From Rhizoclosmatium globosum (Eukaryota; Chytridiomycota; Chytridiomycetes; Chytridiales; Chytriomycetaceae), in the NCBI GenBank assembly GCA_002104985.1, contig MCGO01000029.1:420644-484643 (forward strand): 64,000 bases of DNA, in the 5' to 3' direction. A program made the position numbers and the translations under genes. Below the pieces are notes generated by a model that did no database searches, was not told the origin of the DNA, and was given only the letters and a program-made list of their open reading frames with translations. Of the stretch, positions 47,859-61,094 are shown in pieces; position 1 is the first letter of the stretch, and the number at the start of each line of letters is the position of its first letter.

Positions 47859-48815
47859 TTAGGATTGTTCAAACCTTGGACACTGCAAGCCAAAGTACTT
47901 TCCGTGTGAGGCGAGAGTCAAGTTGTCAAGGACAGTGTTGGAGCAGTTGCTGTCTTCGCCACCATAAGCAGCATCATCGCAAGAAACAACCTTTCCACTA
48001 GCATTGATCCATATTCAGTGGATTGTTGCTGGTAAAAGTCAGAATATGGAGGCTATTGAAGGAAGAATCAGCAAGAATTAATTTATGTTGGAAAATCTCA
48101 ATACTCTTACCAAATGTGGGACAATATCGTTGTAGTTAACGACTCTGGAAACCTCATTAAAGTGGAAACTGTTGACGTAAGCACCGAATGCAGCGTTTCC
48201 GATTCTTGGCTGACCAAACGTAATCAAACGCGACTTGCCCGCTTGAACAACACCGCGAGCAGTAAGATCAACTGCAGCCAAAACTGCAGCAGCACCTCCC
48301 AAAGAGTGTCCCACAAACGAGACAGTGTATCCAGGGTTTGCCTTGATATACTTCTTCAAGACTGGCTCAACAACTGGTCTCAACTGCTCAGCCCAAACGT
48401 ACCAGAACCCAGCGTGGACCAAAACTTCTTCAGGGCTGTTCTTGACTGGAAGGTTTTGTGGGACAACAAACAAGTCAGCTACCACTTCAGCGGCACTGTT
48501 GGTTCCACGCAAAGATACGATAATAGACTTCAAAGACGGGCTGATTGCAACGAATCCTTGAGAGTTTCCATCAGCGGAAGGTGTGAAGACTGGTTGAATT
48601 GTATCCTTCAAAGATGGGTCTTTGCAAAAGTTGCAAGACCAGTTTGAGATGGAGCTACCGTCGTTGTAGTAGGAGACAAACGCGTAGCGAGTGTGTTTGG
48701 TAAAGTAGGCGACTTGGGAAGCTGGAATGACGTTGGTGCTCACGTCACCACCTCCGGCGGAAACAGAAGCAGCGAGGCTAGTGACAAGAAGAGCAAGCAG
48801 TGGAGCGACGATCAT
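47859..48815 (-). CDS. Secreted class 3 lipase-like protein without the catalytic His
   Basis: Signal peptide (MIVAPLLALLVTSLAASVSA) and an alpha/beta-hydrolase of the fungal lipase class 3 family. Exon 1 (48815-48111) holds the oxyanion region VSLRGTNS, the nucleophile elbow GHSLGGA and NYNDIVPHL with the catalytic Asp. Exon 2 starts at 48052 after a 58-nt intron and reads PPYSDFYQQQSTEY, then WINASGKVVSCDDA. Family members have His where the middle Gln stands, so the Ser-Asp-His triad looks incomplete. One T is missing near 48015 (between Tyr and Trp). A Cys-containing C-terminus ends at 47859. Lipid hydrolysis is the family role; activity here is doubtful. Confidence 0.85.
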
Positions 48816-49183
48816 TTTTTTGGAATTGAGTTTCTGGTTAGGTTAGTGTTGGTGAATCCAGGGTTTTTATCGTTTCTAACCAAGACAAGCCCAACACAAA
48901 TCACATGCGATTCAAATTTATAGAATGATGCAATCGCACGGTATGGTCTTGAAACAGCCTCATTTTCGCTTTCGTTGGTTGCTTTAACAACCTCATGCTT
49001 GTTACGCGATTTCCCACATGCAGGGTTTTTTGTGTTGCCACCAATACCCCTGTGGTACGAGCTGTCAGGGAATTCAACGACACACCCCAAACGACCAAAC
49101 TGTACTATTTGATTGGAATTGTGAGTATTTCACTCTTTATTGCATTTCCAATCATCAGCAGTCATTTCAACAAAATAATAATG
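48816..49183. other. Intergenic region
   Basis: 368 bp between the lipase start and the end of the next minus-strand gene. No coding sequence or motif is recognised; presumably the lipase promoter. Confidence 0.4.
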
Positions 49184-50484
49184 CTAGTCCGTCAGGTCAA
49201 TTGGCGGAGGAACATAATTCCCCTTCTGCTTTCTCTTTTCTTGATCCAATACATATCGTACGCCAACTCCGAACTGGTGCAGACACAAAATGGCAAAGCA
49301 CACAATAGTAAGCAGTAGTAAGGCACACATGACACCGAAAGCTAAGAACGGGATTTTGGTTCTTTGAAAGTCGCTCCCTCCACGGTGAAAAGATGTGACC
49401 ATTCGATAGATCATGTATGCAAAGATGCCAAGCGTGCCAACGATATGAACAATCACAAGGACGGCGTGTTCGTAGCGTACACCATAAAATCCTGTTACGA
49501 CAGTGATTATTCCGACGATGAAACCCAATACTGGAATCAAGATCTTTCCATTAGCAGAGACTTTGGTGAGTATCACATCAATGACCAGAAACCCGCAGCC
49601 TGCAAAGACGGAATACTTCAAGAGGAGTAAGAACATGTGGTATGTATTGAATGCTGGCGGTAAGGAGCGTTAGCGCCCATTCACTTCAAAGTAAAATGAG
49701 TGCTACCTTTGGTAACCTTTGGAGCCCCTCCTGAAATACGATACGCCCTCCACCCAAATTCCCCATACATCTTATAGCTCAAAAACCCGTAAATGGGAAT
49801 AAAAATTCCTATGATGCATGGAAGTAGGATCTGCGCTGCCAAGAAATATCCAGAATTACTTGCGACATTCGCATTCACCAGTTGTGGTCTGATGGTATTC
49901 AAATCATTATCCGTCTGTAAAATTTGAAGAACGGAGTAGACCAAAAGACCAACAAGATAAAAGTTGACAGAGATGCATTGGATGCTGTTGCGATGAAGAA
50001 CTCCATCCCAACAACGAAAAAGAGGAACCCGATCGAAGCAAGGAATACAGCGTGGTATGTCAGTTCAATTTTGAAGTTAAGCCAAATGTTTAAGTTGGCA
50101 TTATTGCCAGTTGAGGTAGGTTGTTCTTGAAGCAAGGTGTTTTTAACAGTGTTTTCGTTGGCCATAATCCATGACTCGCATCCAGCCTACAGAATAGATT
50201 TAGTGTGTATTGATCATATTCTTTCGTGAAGTAGATACGAACACAGAGAATGGACACAATCAAGGTGACGAGCATAGTCCGCAGGGCCCAGTATACTTTG
50301 ACATCGCCATCTTCTTTGCTGCAACCAATGTCAGAATAGATGTTGACAAAGCAGCCACTCACGGTAGAATGTAGTCGATGGGCCGTTTCTTCGGTTTCTG
50401 AGGGATCAATACCACAGCCGGAGCAGACAGAAACGCCTCACTCGACTCGTTACTGTCTCTAAATGTCGAATAGTTGTACGACAT
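49184..50484 (-). CDS. UPF0658-family multi-pass membrane protein, copy 1
   Basis: Seven-TM-like protein resembling the fungal UPF0658 Golgi apparatus membrane proteins (function unknown). Exons 50484-50363, 50318-50243, 50186-49707 and 49653-49184; about 382 residues. The core has FIPIYGFLSYKMYGEFGWRA then YRISGG, FLLLLKYSVFAGCGFLV and GFYGVRYE, with a tail ending PPPIDLTD. One base is missing at the AA run 50010-50011, restoring VVWDGVLHRNSIQ, which matches the paralogues. The soluble N-terminal 40 residues are unique to each copy. First of four tandem minus-strand copies. Confidence 0.75.
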
Positions 50485-50636
50485 CAAAGGTTGTGTGGTC
50501 GTCACCCTGAAGGTTTGGAGTTATGTTTTGGTCGAACCTCAAAACAAACTCATATCCATTTTAACCGACTTAGTTCACTTAAGTTCTGCCCAGGTTAAGC
50601 AGTATGAATTTAGTGCATTTTTTTTTTATTATCTGC

Positions 50637-51959
50637 TTAAGCGTCCAGGTCGATTTCTGGAGGTTGAAACTCGCCAAGCTTTTTCTTCTTCTCCTGATCC
50701 AACACTTCCTTCAATCCCGTACCAAAGTTCATCATACATACAATTCCGTACGCGAATGATCCAAATAAGAGCAAAAAGCTGGCGCATGAATACATAATGA
50801 AAGGTACCTCGATTCTTGAAATGTTCGAGATGTCTTCACTGCCTCGATTATACGCTTCATACAATCGATTCCCAACATATGCTACAGCCGCAAGAGTTCC
50901 CACTTGATAAATTACGGTGAGCCATTTGATTTCATATCGAACGCCGTAAAAGCCTGATAAAGCAACACCAAATGCTGCCACAGAGCCAATAATCGGAATA
51001 AGAAGCTTGCCCTGGCTTGTCACCTCAGTCAAGACCAAATCAATCACAGTGAATCCAGTCAGAAAAAAGATGGAGAACTTGATGAGGAGCAAAAGAATGT
51101 CATACGCGAAAAAGACTTTCTGAAGTTTGATGGATCCGCCGGTAATTCGATATTGTCGCCACCCAAAGTCTTTAACAAGCTTCCTCGTCAAGAATGCAAA
51201 TACAGGGATGAAAGTTCCAATGACACATGGGAGCATAATTTGGGCAGCAAGAAACGCGCCAGTGTCTGCATTTTCGACTTCTGGAACATTCTGCACCAAC
51301 AGTTCTTGATCCTTCTTGATTTGAACAATTTGAGTAATGGAGTAAATAAATAGACCGATGTTGTAGAAGTTGATGGCATATAGCTCCATTGAATTGAGGT
51401 GACTTTCATACGAGTAATCAGTTTAGCAGAGATCGATTCGTACGCATCTTACATAATAGCGTCCCATGTAACAACAACCAAAATACTATTGAAGCAAGGA
51501 ATACGATTCATATCTGCTGCCACGTTAGAAGGCCCAAGCAAATGGAAATTCGACTCACACGAGCTCCACTTTAAAGTTGTACCAGATATCAAAGAGCTCC
51601 TCTTGAGTATCTGCATCTGGAATCAATTTGTCGCGAAGGTCTCGTTGGCTGACAACCACCCATATCTCAAATGCCAACTACTTTCAAACGTAAAAAACTA
51701 CTTCAACAACGTATCGATGACTCACACAGACGGCGGTTGTAACAACTATTGCCACCAATGTTATTCGTGCCCAGAAGACCTTGAGGTCGCCTGTCTGTTG
51801 TCTACGGAACAGAGGTTACAATTGGAACGCAATCCTCCAAGGAACAACGCACGGTATGATTCGCCGCTTCAGACTCGCCAATGTGTATGTGCTTGAAAGT
51901 CCCTCCGTCTTGTCCGTTGTTGAACTGCCAGTTGCGGTTTTGGTCGCCAAAGATGACAT
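50637..51959 (-). CDS. UPF0658-family multi-pass membrane protein, copy 2
   Basis: Starts MSSLATKTATGSSTTDK at 51959 with introns at the same places as its neighbours. The last exon (through 50637) carries NFYNIGLFIYSITQIVQI, LTRKLVKDFGWRQYRITGG, DILLLLIKFSIFFLTGF, GFYGVRYE and the end PPEIDLDA. At least two one-base breaks lie in the second membrane region (about 51465-51510), where VFLASIVF and VTWDAI fall in different frames. Predicted Golgi or endomembrane protein of unknown function. Confidence 0.72.
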
Positions 51960-52057
51960 TCGTTTCGTCAAAGTTTCACCGCAACAACAAATAAAATGAA
52001 TCAACTTCGTTTATTTTTTTAATATGTGGCAAAGTAAAGCAAGAAGAGGCCTATTGC

Positions 52058-53519
52058 TCAAGCATCAAGATCAATTTCCTGTGGTGGTAGTTCTCCATCC
52101 TTCCGTCTCTGCTCTTGATCCAACACGTCTTTAAGCCCTTTCCCGAAATTCGTATATGATACGACTCCAAATACAATGGATGCAATCACAAGTAGAGCTG
52201 ATAGAGCGGCATACAACAGGAATGGCAATTCCGCACGCTTATAGTCGGACTCGTTATTCACATCTAATGATCGATTGTAGGCTTCGTAGACTCTTTCGAT
52301 CAGGTAACCAATTACTAGACAGCATCCGAAAATGTAAAAGCTGAGGAGGTATCCATTTTCTCTTCGAGCTCCATAAAAACCAGCTGCGGTGAGAAGAACT
52401 CCGAATATGCCTCCAACAATTGATATGACATATTTTCCGCGGTCAGTAACAGTGGTTAGAGCCTGTTCTAAAAGTCAACGGAAACTCACACAAATTTGAG
52501 TACAAAATCATACCAAATCCAGGACAGTGAACGCAGTCACGAAGAACAAAGCAAACTTAAGCAGCAGCAATAAGATATGGTAAGAATAGATGACTTTTTC
52601 CAGTTGTTTGTTTCCACCCGTGATTCTGTACTGACGCCATCCAAACTCGAGAAACATGCGGTAGGTCAAATAAGCAAAAAGTGGAATGAAGACGCCGATT
52701 AGACAAGGCAAAAGAATCTGAGCCGCAAGGAAGTATCCAGAGTTATAATAGTTCTTGTCGAATCCGACCCAATTGTCTGCAATTCGATCAAAGTCGTTGG
52801 ACGTTTGTTTGATTTGAAGAAGAGAGTAAACAAGGATTCCAACATTGTATGCATTAATTCCAAAGCATTGCATGATGTTTTTGTTTCTGCAAATGAGTGG
52901 GTTAGAACTCTGTGATTGCGGGTGTGCATCTTACAAAAGCCCATCCCAAGTACATCCGAGCCAGAAGATGATTGACGCAAGAAAAACAGAGTGATATCTA
53001 TAAAGCATTAGCTGTTTGCAATGAATACATTTCAGCTCACGTCAATCCCACTCTGAAGTTCACCCAAACAGCATCGTAAGCGGCATCGAAGTTCGTTTTA
53101 TCATTTACCAAGGCATCCAGAACCATGTTCTTTACAATAGATTCCTCGACCATGATCCAAATCTCAGCGCCAGCCTGTGCAAGAGTTAGCAACCACTCGC
53201 CAAGGCCAAGGGGTTCGGCATCAAGTGACTCACGCAGAGAAAGGTCACCACGAGGACAGAAACCAACGCATATCGAGCCCATTTCACAGTGATATCGTCT
53301 GTTTGTTGTCTGTGGATTGTGGATGGAGTGGATGATGTGTTATTGGATTGAATGTGATGCCTGGCCCACTTACGGAATCAGTCTGGAAATGATGGACGAG
53401 GACTTTGTCGACTGCCGCTTAGCAAGGCCGGCACTCGAAGGCTCGCGGGTCGAAGCGTCGGCCATTTGGGGAGATGGCGGAGATGCTGTTGCGATGAGAA
53501 AATTTGCACGAGAGGCCAT
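52058..53519 (-). CDS. UPF0658-family multi-pass membrane protein, copy 3
   Basis: Starts MASRANFLIATASPPSP at 53519. Exons run to 53374, then 53298-53234, 53174-53041, 52997-52935, 52886-52514 and 52462-52058. The core YLTYRMFLEFGWRQYRITGG and YHILLLLLKFALFFVTAF are close to the family consensus, with tail PQEIDLDA. The first splice junction is off by one base relative to the paralogues, so one indel is likely there. Function unknown; membership in the same array is clear. Confidence 0.75.
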
Positions 53520-53676
53520 TCCAGTTTCTTGTGCGTTCCACTCCCTCTTATCCTCTCTTACTCGCATTGCACAGTTGAACTTCTCTATCAATTAGAGGAA
53601 ACAGTTGGAAGCAACTCAAATATACAAGTAGCTTGTCTCTTTAAACGCAATAAATACAATGAATGAGGCCTTCCAC

Positions 53677-55037
53677 TCATGCATCCAAATCAATTGTAGG
53701 CGACCTGTATAGTCCTTTCCTCCACCTTGATTCCATATCAAGAACATCTCGTAACCCTTTCCCAAAGTTACGTACACATAAAATCCCAAAAACAACGGAT
53801 GAGGCCAACAGAGCCCAACCAAGAACTGCTGAGAATATGAGTGGAGTTTGCACACGATCAAATGTTTTGCCTTCCAGCGAATAAACTAGATAAATCTCCG
53901 TTACTGATACCACAAGCAGTGCAGTACAGCCAATAATGAACGCAACAGCCAGTGGTTTGGACTCTTTCCGAATGGAAAAGAAACCAACTATTCCATTGAA
54001 CACATTGAAAACCATGGAGAATATCACGAGAGCCCACATTCCTTCCACGCCAGTTTTAGGATATGCGAGGTAAAATATCTGAAGCCCAAAGCCAAAGAAG
54101 AGGGTATACTTGATCAAAAGTAATAGAATGTTGTAGTTTATGAACACTATGGAAACTCCAGTTAGAATCAAAAATACGACACCAGTGATTACCTCACCTT
54201 TCTCCAGGATCTTACTCCCACCAGTGATTCGATATCGACGCCAAGCAAACTCACGATAGCATTTAATGGTGAGGTAAATGAAGACTGGCTGAAATATGAC
54301 AATGACAATAGGTACCATAACTTGAGCAGTTAAATACAAATCACCATTCCGGACTTGAGGAGAATCTTTATAATTCACATCCAAGTCATTCAAGTCCTCA
54401 TAAGTTTGAAAGATTTGTGTGATGCTGTATATCGTCAGCCCGATATGTAATACATAGACTGAAATCAACTGCAAGATATTCTGATGCCTTTGAGGCGAGT
54501 CAGCAATTATCAAGCAAAAGGTTCCTAATACATACAGGATACCGTCCCATGTCACGAACACGAGGAACAGAGATGCCAAAAAGAACACAATGTTGAAAGT
54601 TGCACCAATCTTGAAGTTCTCATAAGCCAAATCACTAGTATTTCGAGTCGCCACGCTGGATGTTGTAAGATAGTCCAGCATAGCTTGTTCTTCGATGACG
54701 ATGAAGGATTCGCTCAATAACTAGGACGCATTCCAGAAGTGAGTGCTAAACGACACAGCCACATTCACATCTGCATACCAATAGGACAGCTACACACACG
54801 ATCCAGATAAGTGTTATTCGACTCCATTTAGCGCTGAGATCTGGTGATGGTTGCCTGTGAAGGTGTCAAAGGAAAGATACTTTGGATTCCAAAGTTGACA
54901 ACGAACGGAAGTAGCCTACTCAGAACGTGGTCTTTCACCGACACAGATCGCATTGCAGATGCAGAAGATCCATCCATCTCTGCGGAAATGAAATTTTGGG
55001 TCTCTGCAGACCTTTCGTTTCGCTTGATAAAATTCAT
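53677..55037 (-). CDS. UPF0658-family multi-pass membrane protein, copy 4
   Basis: Intact 383-residue copy from exons 55037-54907, 54854-54779, 54720-54536, 54487-54198 and 54146-53677. Two introns (48 and 51 nt) are multiples of three with no stop, so the unspliced frame is also open; paralogue alignment (ILHQNILQL and KVFINYNILL) shows they should be removed. The core has FIYLTIKCYREFAWRRYRIT and GG, with tail SPTIDLDA. The start could also be the ATG at 54977. The most diverged of the four. Only 38 bp separate its start from the stop of the debranching enzyme. Confidence 0.75.
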
Positions 55038-55075
55038 AGCCCGCCCAAAACAGAAGTGCTTTATTGAGCAATAAT

Positions 55076-58000
55076 TTACTTTTGAATGTCAGCCAAGAGT
55101 TCCAATAAAGTTGCCGAACTCCATGCCTGAGTTGGACAAGAATGGTGGCAATACTGTCCATCAGCATTCGTTAATTCAGGAAGTCCAGCAAAGGGGTTTC
55201 GATCAAGATCAAAAATATGATTCTTCTGGTTCAACAAGACACTCTGAATCCACCCAATCACCTCAGATTTCTTGCTGGAGTTGGAACCGGGGGCTATTGT
55301 GTGGAAGTAGAGGTACGCTCGCAAGAAGAATCCAACAACCCAACCCCATTCTGGGCCATTGTGATAATTGAATCCATGAGCAACCGAACCATCATCAGAA
55401 TCATTAGCATTGTCATAGACTCCGCGATAAGCCCAATCTTTTGGATCTAGAGTTTTGATTCCTGTAATACACCAACTCAGTCATCAAGTCACAAATAATA
55501 GCAACTTACCCAGTGGACCAAGCAGACTCTCTTTAACGGCATCCAGTGCAATTCGAGCGTGATCAGGATCGAACAATTCTGGAGCAACAACCAGGGCAAC
55601 ACAGAAGTTGGGCCTGAACTGGAAGTCTGTGTATGGTTGCGAGGAATTCAATGTGTCTTTGTAAATTCCGCGTCTGTTGATAAGCTCGATAGCACCCAAT
55701 TTAAAGTCCTTATCCTCTTGAGGGACTATCAAATACGTCAGACCCTTGGCATAACGATTACATACTTACATTTTGGAATATAGTAGTACTTTTCAAACGA
55801 CCTCAGAAGCATAGAGTTCCATTCAATGTACGAAATAGTTTTCCCTAATGCATCATTCAGAAAATGGAGACAATCAAATTTGTACTCACCTTGAGCAACA
55901 ACAGTTGACGTAGGATAGACTTTCTTACCGACGGGAGAACTGAGGACATCTTCCACAACCCATCGCAAAGCAGCTTTCAGCAAACCAACAATTTCAACAG
56001 GAGCGCCATCTCGCGGCGTCGCCGGCAAACCTTTAGTTCCAGCCTTCTCAGAATCACCCATCTTGTCCATCCACGTTCCGCAGTTATACCGGTTCCCACC
56101 AAACACGATTCCAGTACCATCTTCAAATCGCGTTCCACACTGAACTTCAAATCCTACGTCTCTCATTGCGTGATCCAAGTTTAGTCCCGCGTTCCACTCC
56201 TTGAACTGAATTCCTCGAGCATGCTTTCAAAGATTTCGTGACACAGTTCTCCGATTGTTGATTCATACGCATAAGCCTTAGGGTCATCCACGGAAACAAA
56301 GATGTCTCCTTCGTCTCCAGGAACGTCGTCTGTTTCATCTACTTTCAAGTAATCCGCCCCTTGTCGGTAACGACGCTTTGGAGGGAATCTTCTCTTGACA
56401 GTGACACCCAAAAATGCCAACCCTTCTGGCGCTTGCTTGCAATACTGCTGCACACCCCATAACCACCACCAAGTCGCATCGCGAGCATTATACCGTGGGA
56501 ACGTACCTTGGTCCAACAAGTTTGGAATCAGTCCATGACGAAGAACAGATCCAAAAGCAATCAAATGGCTCTTTGCAGCGTCATAGTAACCAGGAACCAG
56601 TAGTAGCCCTGGGAGGGAAATGAAAATATCACGACCCCAACAACGCATGTGACGCGAAGCAAAGTGAGGTAATCCTGCAGCCATAGAAGCAATTCCGTTG
56701 GAATTATTGAAGGGAATTCGGGGTATTTCCCAACTGGGAAGAGACTTGTTGTGGTTACGCGACCATAAACCTGGTGTGTAGTCATAAGGAGAGCCTGCGA
56801 AAGTGTCTCAAGAGATGAAACGCGCAAAGATGATGTATCGGGACAAATGAATTTTGCAGCAGTTTGGGTGACCCGACGAATCACATGAAATCGCACAGCA
56901 TTATAGGCCAAGAAGATAATTTGGAAAAAGTACTTTGGAACAAACGACGGAGAAATGTTTTTGACGATAGCAAAGCGTTCAGAAAACCAGTTGGCGAGTG
57001 CAAGCACTTTTGGATTCTGGGCCGAGTACCTAATAGAAAATCAGTTATAGCAATAGTTATTGTTGAAAACTTACTTATTCAATCGACCAACAACATATTC
57101 CATCATCCATGGCCCTGCCCTCAAGTTTGAACAAATAGCATGTCCCAAATCATTGTTTCTTGCAACTTTTGAATCACCGACATGAATCCTTGCAATCCAC
57201 AATATGGCAAAGGCCCATGCCCAGGAATGTCGTAAACGCCATCACCTATCATAGAGTTAACTTCCATCAATCTTCACGAATAAAACACAAACCAATCGCA
57301 TCTTGTTCTTCAGTTCCACATCTGAACAGGGCAATATTCACATCTTCTACCCCAAAATCTTCTACAGCTTCCCAAAGTCCAGGTGGCCACGTACTTCTCT
57401 TCTCTGTGAACGCAAGCAACCCACTGTCCAACACATCACGTCCCATTTGGATCATAATTTCAGCACCGCGGTTTCGGTTATCAACGCCCATCAGTTTCCA
57501 GAGTTTCTCAAGACATCCGAGATCGTAATCACTGATTTGAATACCATCCACAATGGTATCACGTTGTGGAGGCTTCATCACCAGCTTTCGAACAAGAAGT
57601 GGGGACGGCTCTGCACTAGGACCTCCATGTTGAGTCAAGTCAACAGCCATTCGCATTGGAGGTGGGATTGGAGACATCGTCACATCAGGAACCACCAAGT
57701 TCATTCCAGACTCTTTCATCCATGTTCTATACAGAACGATTGATCCGGGCAAGAAAGTTTGGCCGTTGATGGTTAGGATAGTTTGCATTCCTTGATTATC
57801 CCCGTGAAGTTGCTCTTCGCGGGAGTTGACAAGAGTTGTCAAGACCGCCGAAAAATCAAGGAAACAAGGGAGACCGGCAATAGCTCCAATAGTTTTTCTT
57901 CCGTGCACTCTTGCACGTTCATCTCGTGCGTGGGCGATCGCCTCAGAATCGTGAGGACCGTAAGGTCCGCTGTTGCTCAAAAGATCGTCAGATGACGAAG

Positions 58001-60966
58001 ATGCAACAAGGTGTGCTTGAACTCTAAGTCCGGCAGATTCGATAATATGGACAGATTGATTACGTAGAACAATTGGTGAGTGAACTTCTGAGCCATGGTG
58101 TTTAGAGAAAGCACATCGAGCAATTAGCAGATATCCATCATGCGTGATTGGATGAACACGGTGCACAGAGATGAACTAACGGGAATGTTTTCAACAACAA
58201 GAAAAAAGGCTGCGGATTCTTACATCGTGCTCTTGGTGTACATGAATCTCCGTGTATCCTTCCCGAGCCATTTTCGCATGTGTGTGCAACAAAATAGACT
58301 TTGCTGGAATAATTCCCTCATGAGCCTCCGCGTTACGATATCTTCTTGTTTCGGTCACAACGTTTAACAGCTCTGGAACAACTTCATCGTATCCTTTAAC
58401 ACTTCCAACTGCACAGGAAGTCATGGCAACAAGAGCCGCAGTTGGCAAAGTGTCTTCGGCAGTTCGCTTTTGGTGTGGAGTTTCGTTGTCGTGTGTACCT
58501 TGAAAATCCCAGTTCAGTCAGAAAAAACAATCATTACCAAAACTTACAATCCATAAAAAGAGCATGAGTAGACGATCCCTTCACATCAACAACAATGTCG
58601 TCTCCTTCAGAAACAGGACTGAAAAATGCCGAATCTAGTGTGTGTCCCAACATGTCTAATGGAAAATATTCTTCCTTAGAAGTCAAAGAGCCTGATGATA
58701 CCAGTGAGTAGTTCGTAAATCAAAGCAGGAAAACAACATCTTTACCGATCGGGGTTCCTCCATACCGATGCACCAAACGACTCATTTCTTTTGGATCCCA
58801 AGCACTCATCGCTTCTCGAATCAACGAATTGATTCCCAACTGACTCACAAATTTAACATCAGTCTCCTCAGAACCTGTAAACAGCTCCGCGAAAACGTAG
58901 AGATCTGGATTGATGACACGTGCGGCATCCAGTAAATACGCGGCAACATGAATTGGAGTTGAGTGACAGTTGTCGATTCTGAAACCATGGAAGAGACGAG
59001 CCATTTTCTCAGTGTATTCCTTTTGATGAGCCCAGAGCCATGGGTTACATTCCTGTCGAAAGTTATTATTTTTTAAAAAATCGTCTAATTGCACTTACTG
59101 GTCCATCGCCGTAACGAAGCTTCACACAATCTCCCCATGCAATAACATCTCGTCTCAAATAGGCCTTTGAGTGTGGCCCTGCAAAGTTTTGCAACGGGTC
59201 GCCGTTCCAGATCCATCCATTGTTTGCTAGACATCTTGCATCAGGATGCAGTTGATGTGTTGCAACAGTCAATGGAAGCCGCGTAAAGTAAGTGTCAACG
59301 AATGGGTCGCTAGTTGGATAATTAGGGTAGTTTCTGCAAAAATGGGTACTTCGACTCAACTGTTCACTGATGGGTCCTAATTTGGGGCCATGAGGATCAA
59401 CTCTGAAGAATCTGGCACGGTTCCACACATTATTGATGATGGCTGCAACGTCTTCGTCGTGTTCTTTGTAGAACGGAGAATTGACTTCATTTAAAATGTC
59501 CGTGTAGGTTTTGAGGACAGATTCAACGTCAGTGTTGGGGTAAATCAATCGCTCCATGATAGCAACAGCAGCAGTGTGTTTTACTTTTTTTGAAATCTGA
59601 TCCCAAGCGTTGTGTTTGGGGACATTGCTTCTTTTCTCAAGGCAGCAGCCCAGCCATGAAGCCCAAGAGCCTTAAAGGATTCATCCACTTTAGAGGTAGT
59701 GTTCTCACGCGCAGTCCACAATTTTTTAAACTCAGTAACAGAATTCGCAACGTTGACGACATAGAATTCCCATAATCGCAAACGCGGAAGTACAGTGTCT
59801 TTGAACAAGTTCATAATTTGAGTCAAGTGTTCTTCAGTTCGCAGAGCAAGCGGAATTCCTGCTTTCGTGAGGTCCTTCCAAAGGCCCATAATGGCTTCAT
59901 CCAGTTCAAACGCCGATCGGAGGTGAGGAGCAGTTTCCAGATTATAACCTGATGGGGCATTGTACGTGAGTACAAAAGTCGGAAGTTTCGTTTGATTTTT
60001 ACCAGCTTCTGGATGCTCTTGAAGCCAAGCACTGTTGTGGGCCGTGTGATTCCAGACAACATCAGTTATACTCAGAATTCCGTATTCACTGTGCGCCAGT
60101 TTAAGAATGTCTCCAAGCTTCTTTTCGCGAATTTTTTCGTCCAAATGCCTATCAGATCCAAACAGATCGTAGGAGAGAGAAAGCTGATCATAGATGGAGT
60201 ATGGAGAATTCGAGTCACCACGAGTGTTCAATGGAGCATAGTGAATCATGTTGTATCCAGACTCGGCAAAAGATTCAAAGTAGGCAGGCCATTTGTCTAC
60301 CACAGGCATCCTGTCATGGTGTCAGAGTCATGGTGATGGAATCCGGGAAACACGATAACGATAACATAGATTAGAACAAGGAAAAGGCACTCACCACTTA
60401 GGAATGACTGTCAGGACACATACAGCGTCCAATGGCAATAAAATGTCTTTTTGATCGTTTGCATCTTTCTTGATTGATTTGTTTGGCACGGTCAATCGCG
60501 GGTCGACAACCACAAAGCCCGAAGTCCCACGCGTCCCGTCCTTCCCCTGCACAAAATACTCAAAGACGCCCGGCGAATCCATCGACAATTCAACGACAAA
60601 GTCGCCATTGTTTGTCGATTCGAAGGGACGCGCGTGGAACAACGAGCGCTTGAACGTTGTGCTTTTGGTTTGAAGTCAGTCATTCGATACAACAAACAAA
60701 GAAACAAATAAACCAACCCGTGCGTGACGTGGTTCGAGTGCAGCGCCGGTGTCGCCGAGGCCACGCGCGAACCAGAAGTGATTACAAAGCGCAGACGATA
60801 CGGATTCGATGCGAGTGGCGGCGGAAGACGCACGTACTTCAACGGGGAACGAGGCGGTTAGGCGGTAGGCGAGTCTGGGCCAGGCGCTGCTCGACTGACT
60901 CACCTTCTTGCGCTCAGAGGGCGATCCATCCATCTCGAGCCGGATTTGGAATGTCACCCCAGGCAT
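55076..60966 (-). CDS. GDB1: Glycogen debranching enzyme (4-alpha-glucanotransferase / amylo-1,6-glucosidase)
   Basis: Bifunctional cytosolic enzyme that removes branch points of glycogen. Start [20 protein letters not shown] at 60966, about a dozen exons. The GH13 transferase half has [39 protein letters not shown] (catalytic Asp), [10 protein letters not shown] (Glu) and GTHDNETP. The C-terminal glucosidase half has [49 protein letters not shown] and [11 protein letters not shown]. Length and order match fungal Gdb1. One base is missing in the T run 59585-59591 (restoring [12 protein letters not shown]), at 56709-56710 (restoring [10 protein letters not shown]) and at 56213-56214 (restoring [11 protein letters not shown]). 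Confidence 0.94.
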
Positions 60967-61094
60967 TTTGGTCATTCTTTTGGAAACCACAATTCAAACA
61001 GCATAGCACAAAACGCGCACATCAGTGCTTTATACTTCAAATCTTCCAAGTTTGATGGTTGTGTCCAACCACTAGGAGATTTACATTCAAACTG
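60967..61094. promoter_or_regulatory. Shared divergent promoter region
   Basis: 128 bp between divergent start codons of the debranching enzyme and the SMP-domain gene. No specific motif is called. Confidence 0.35.

Noticed and set aside
53677..54720. Single-exon reading of UPF0658 copy 4
   Set aside because: Two in-frame introns without stops make it look unspliced, but paralogues show GT-AG borders at exactly these places and lack the extra residues.
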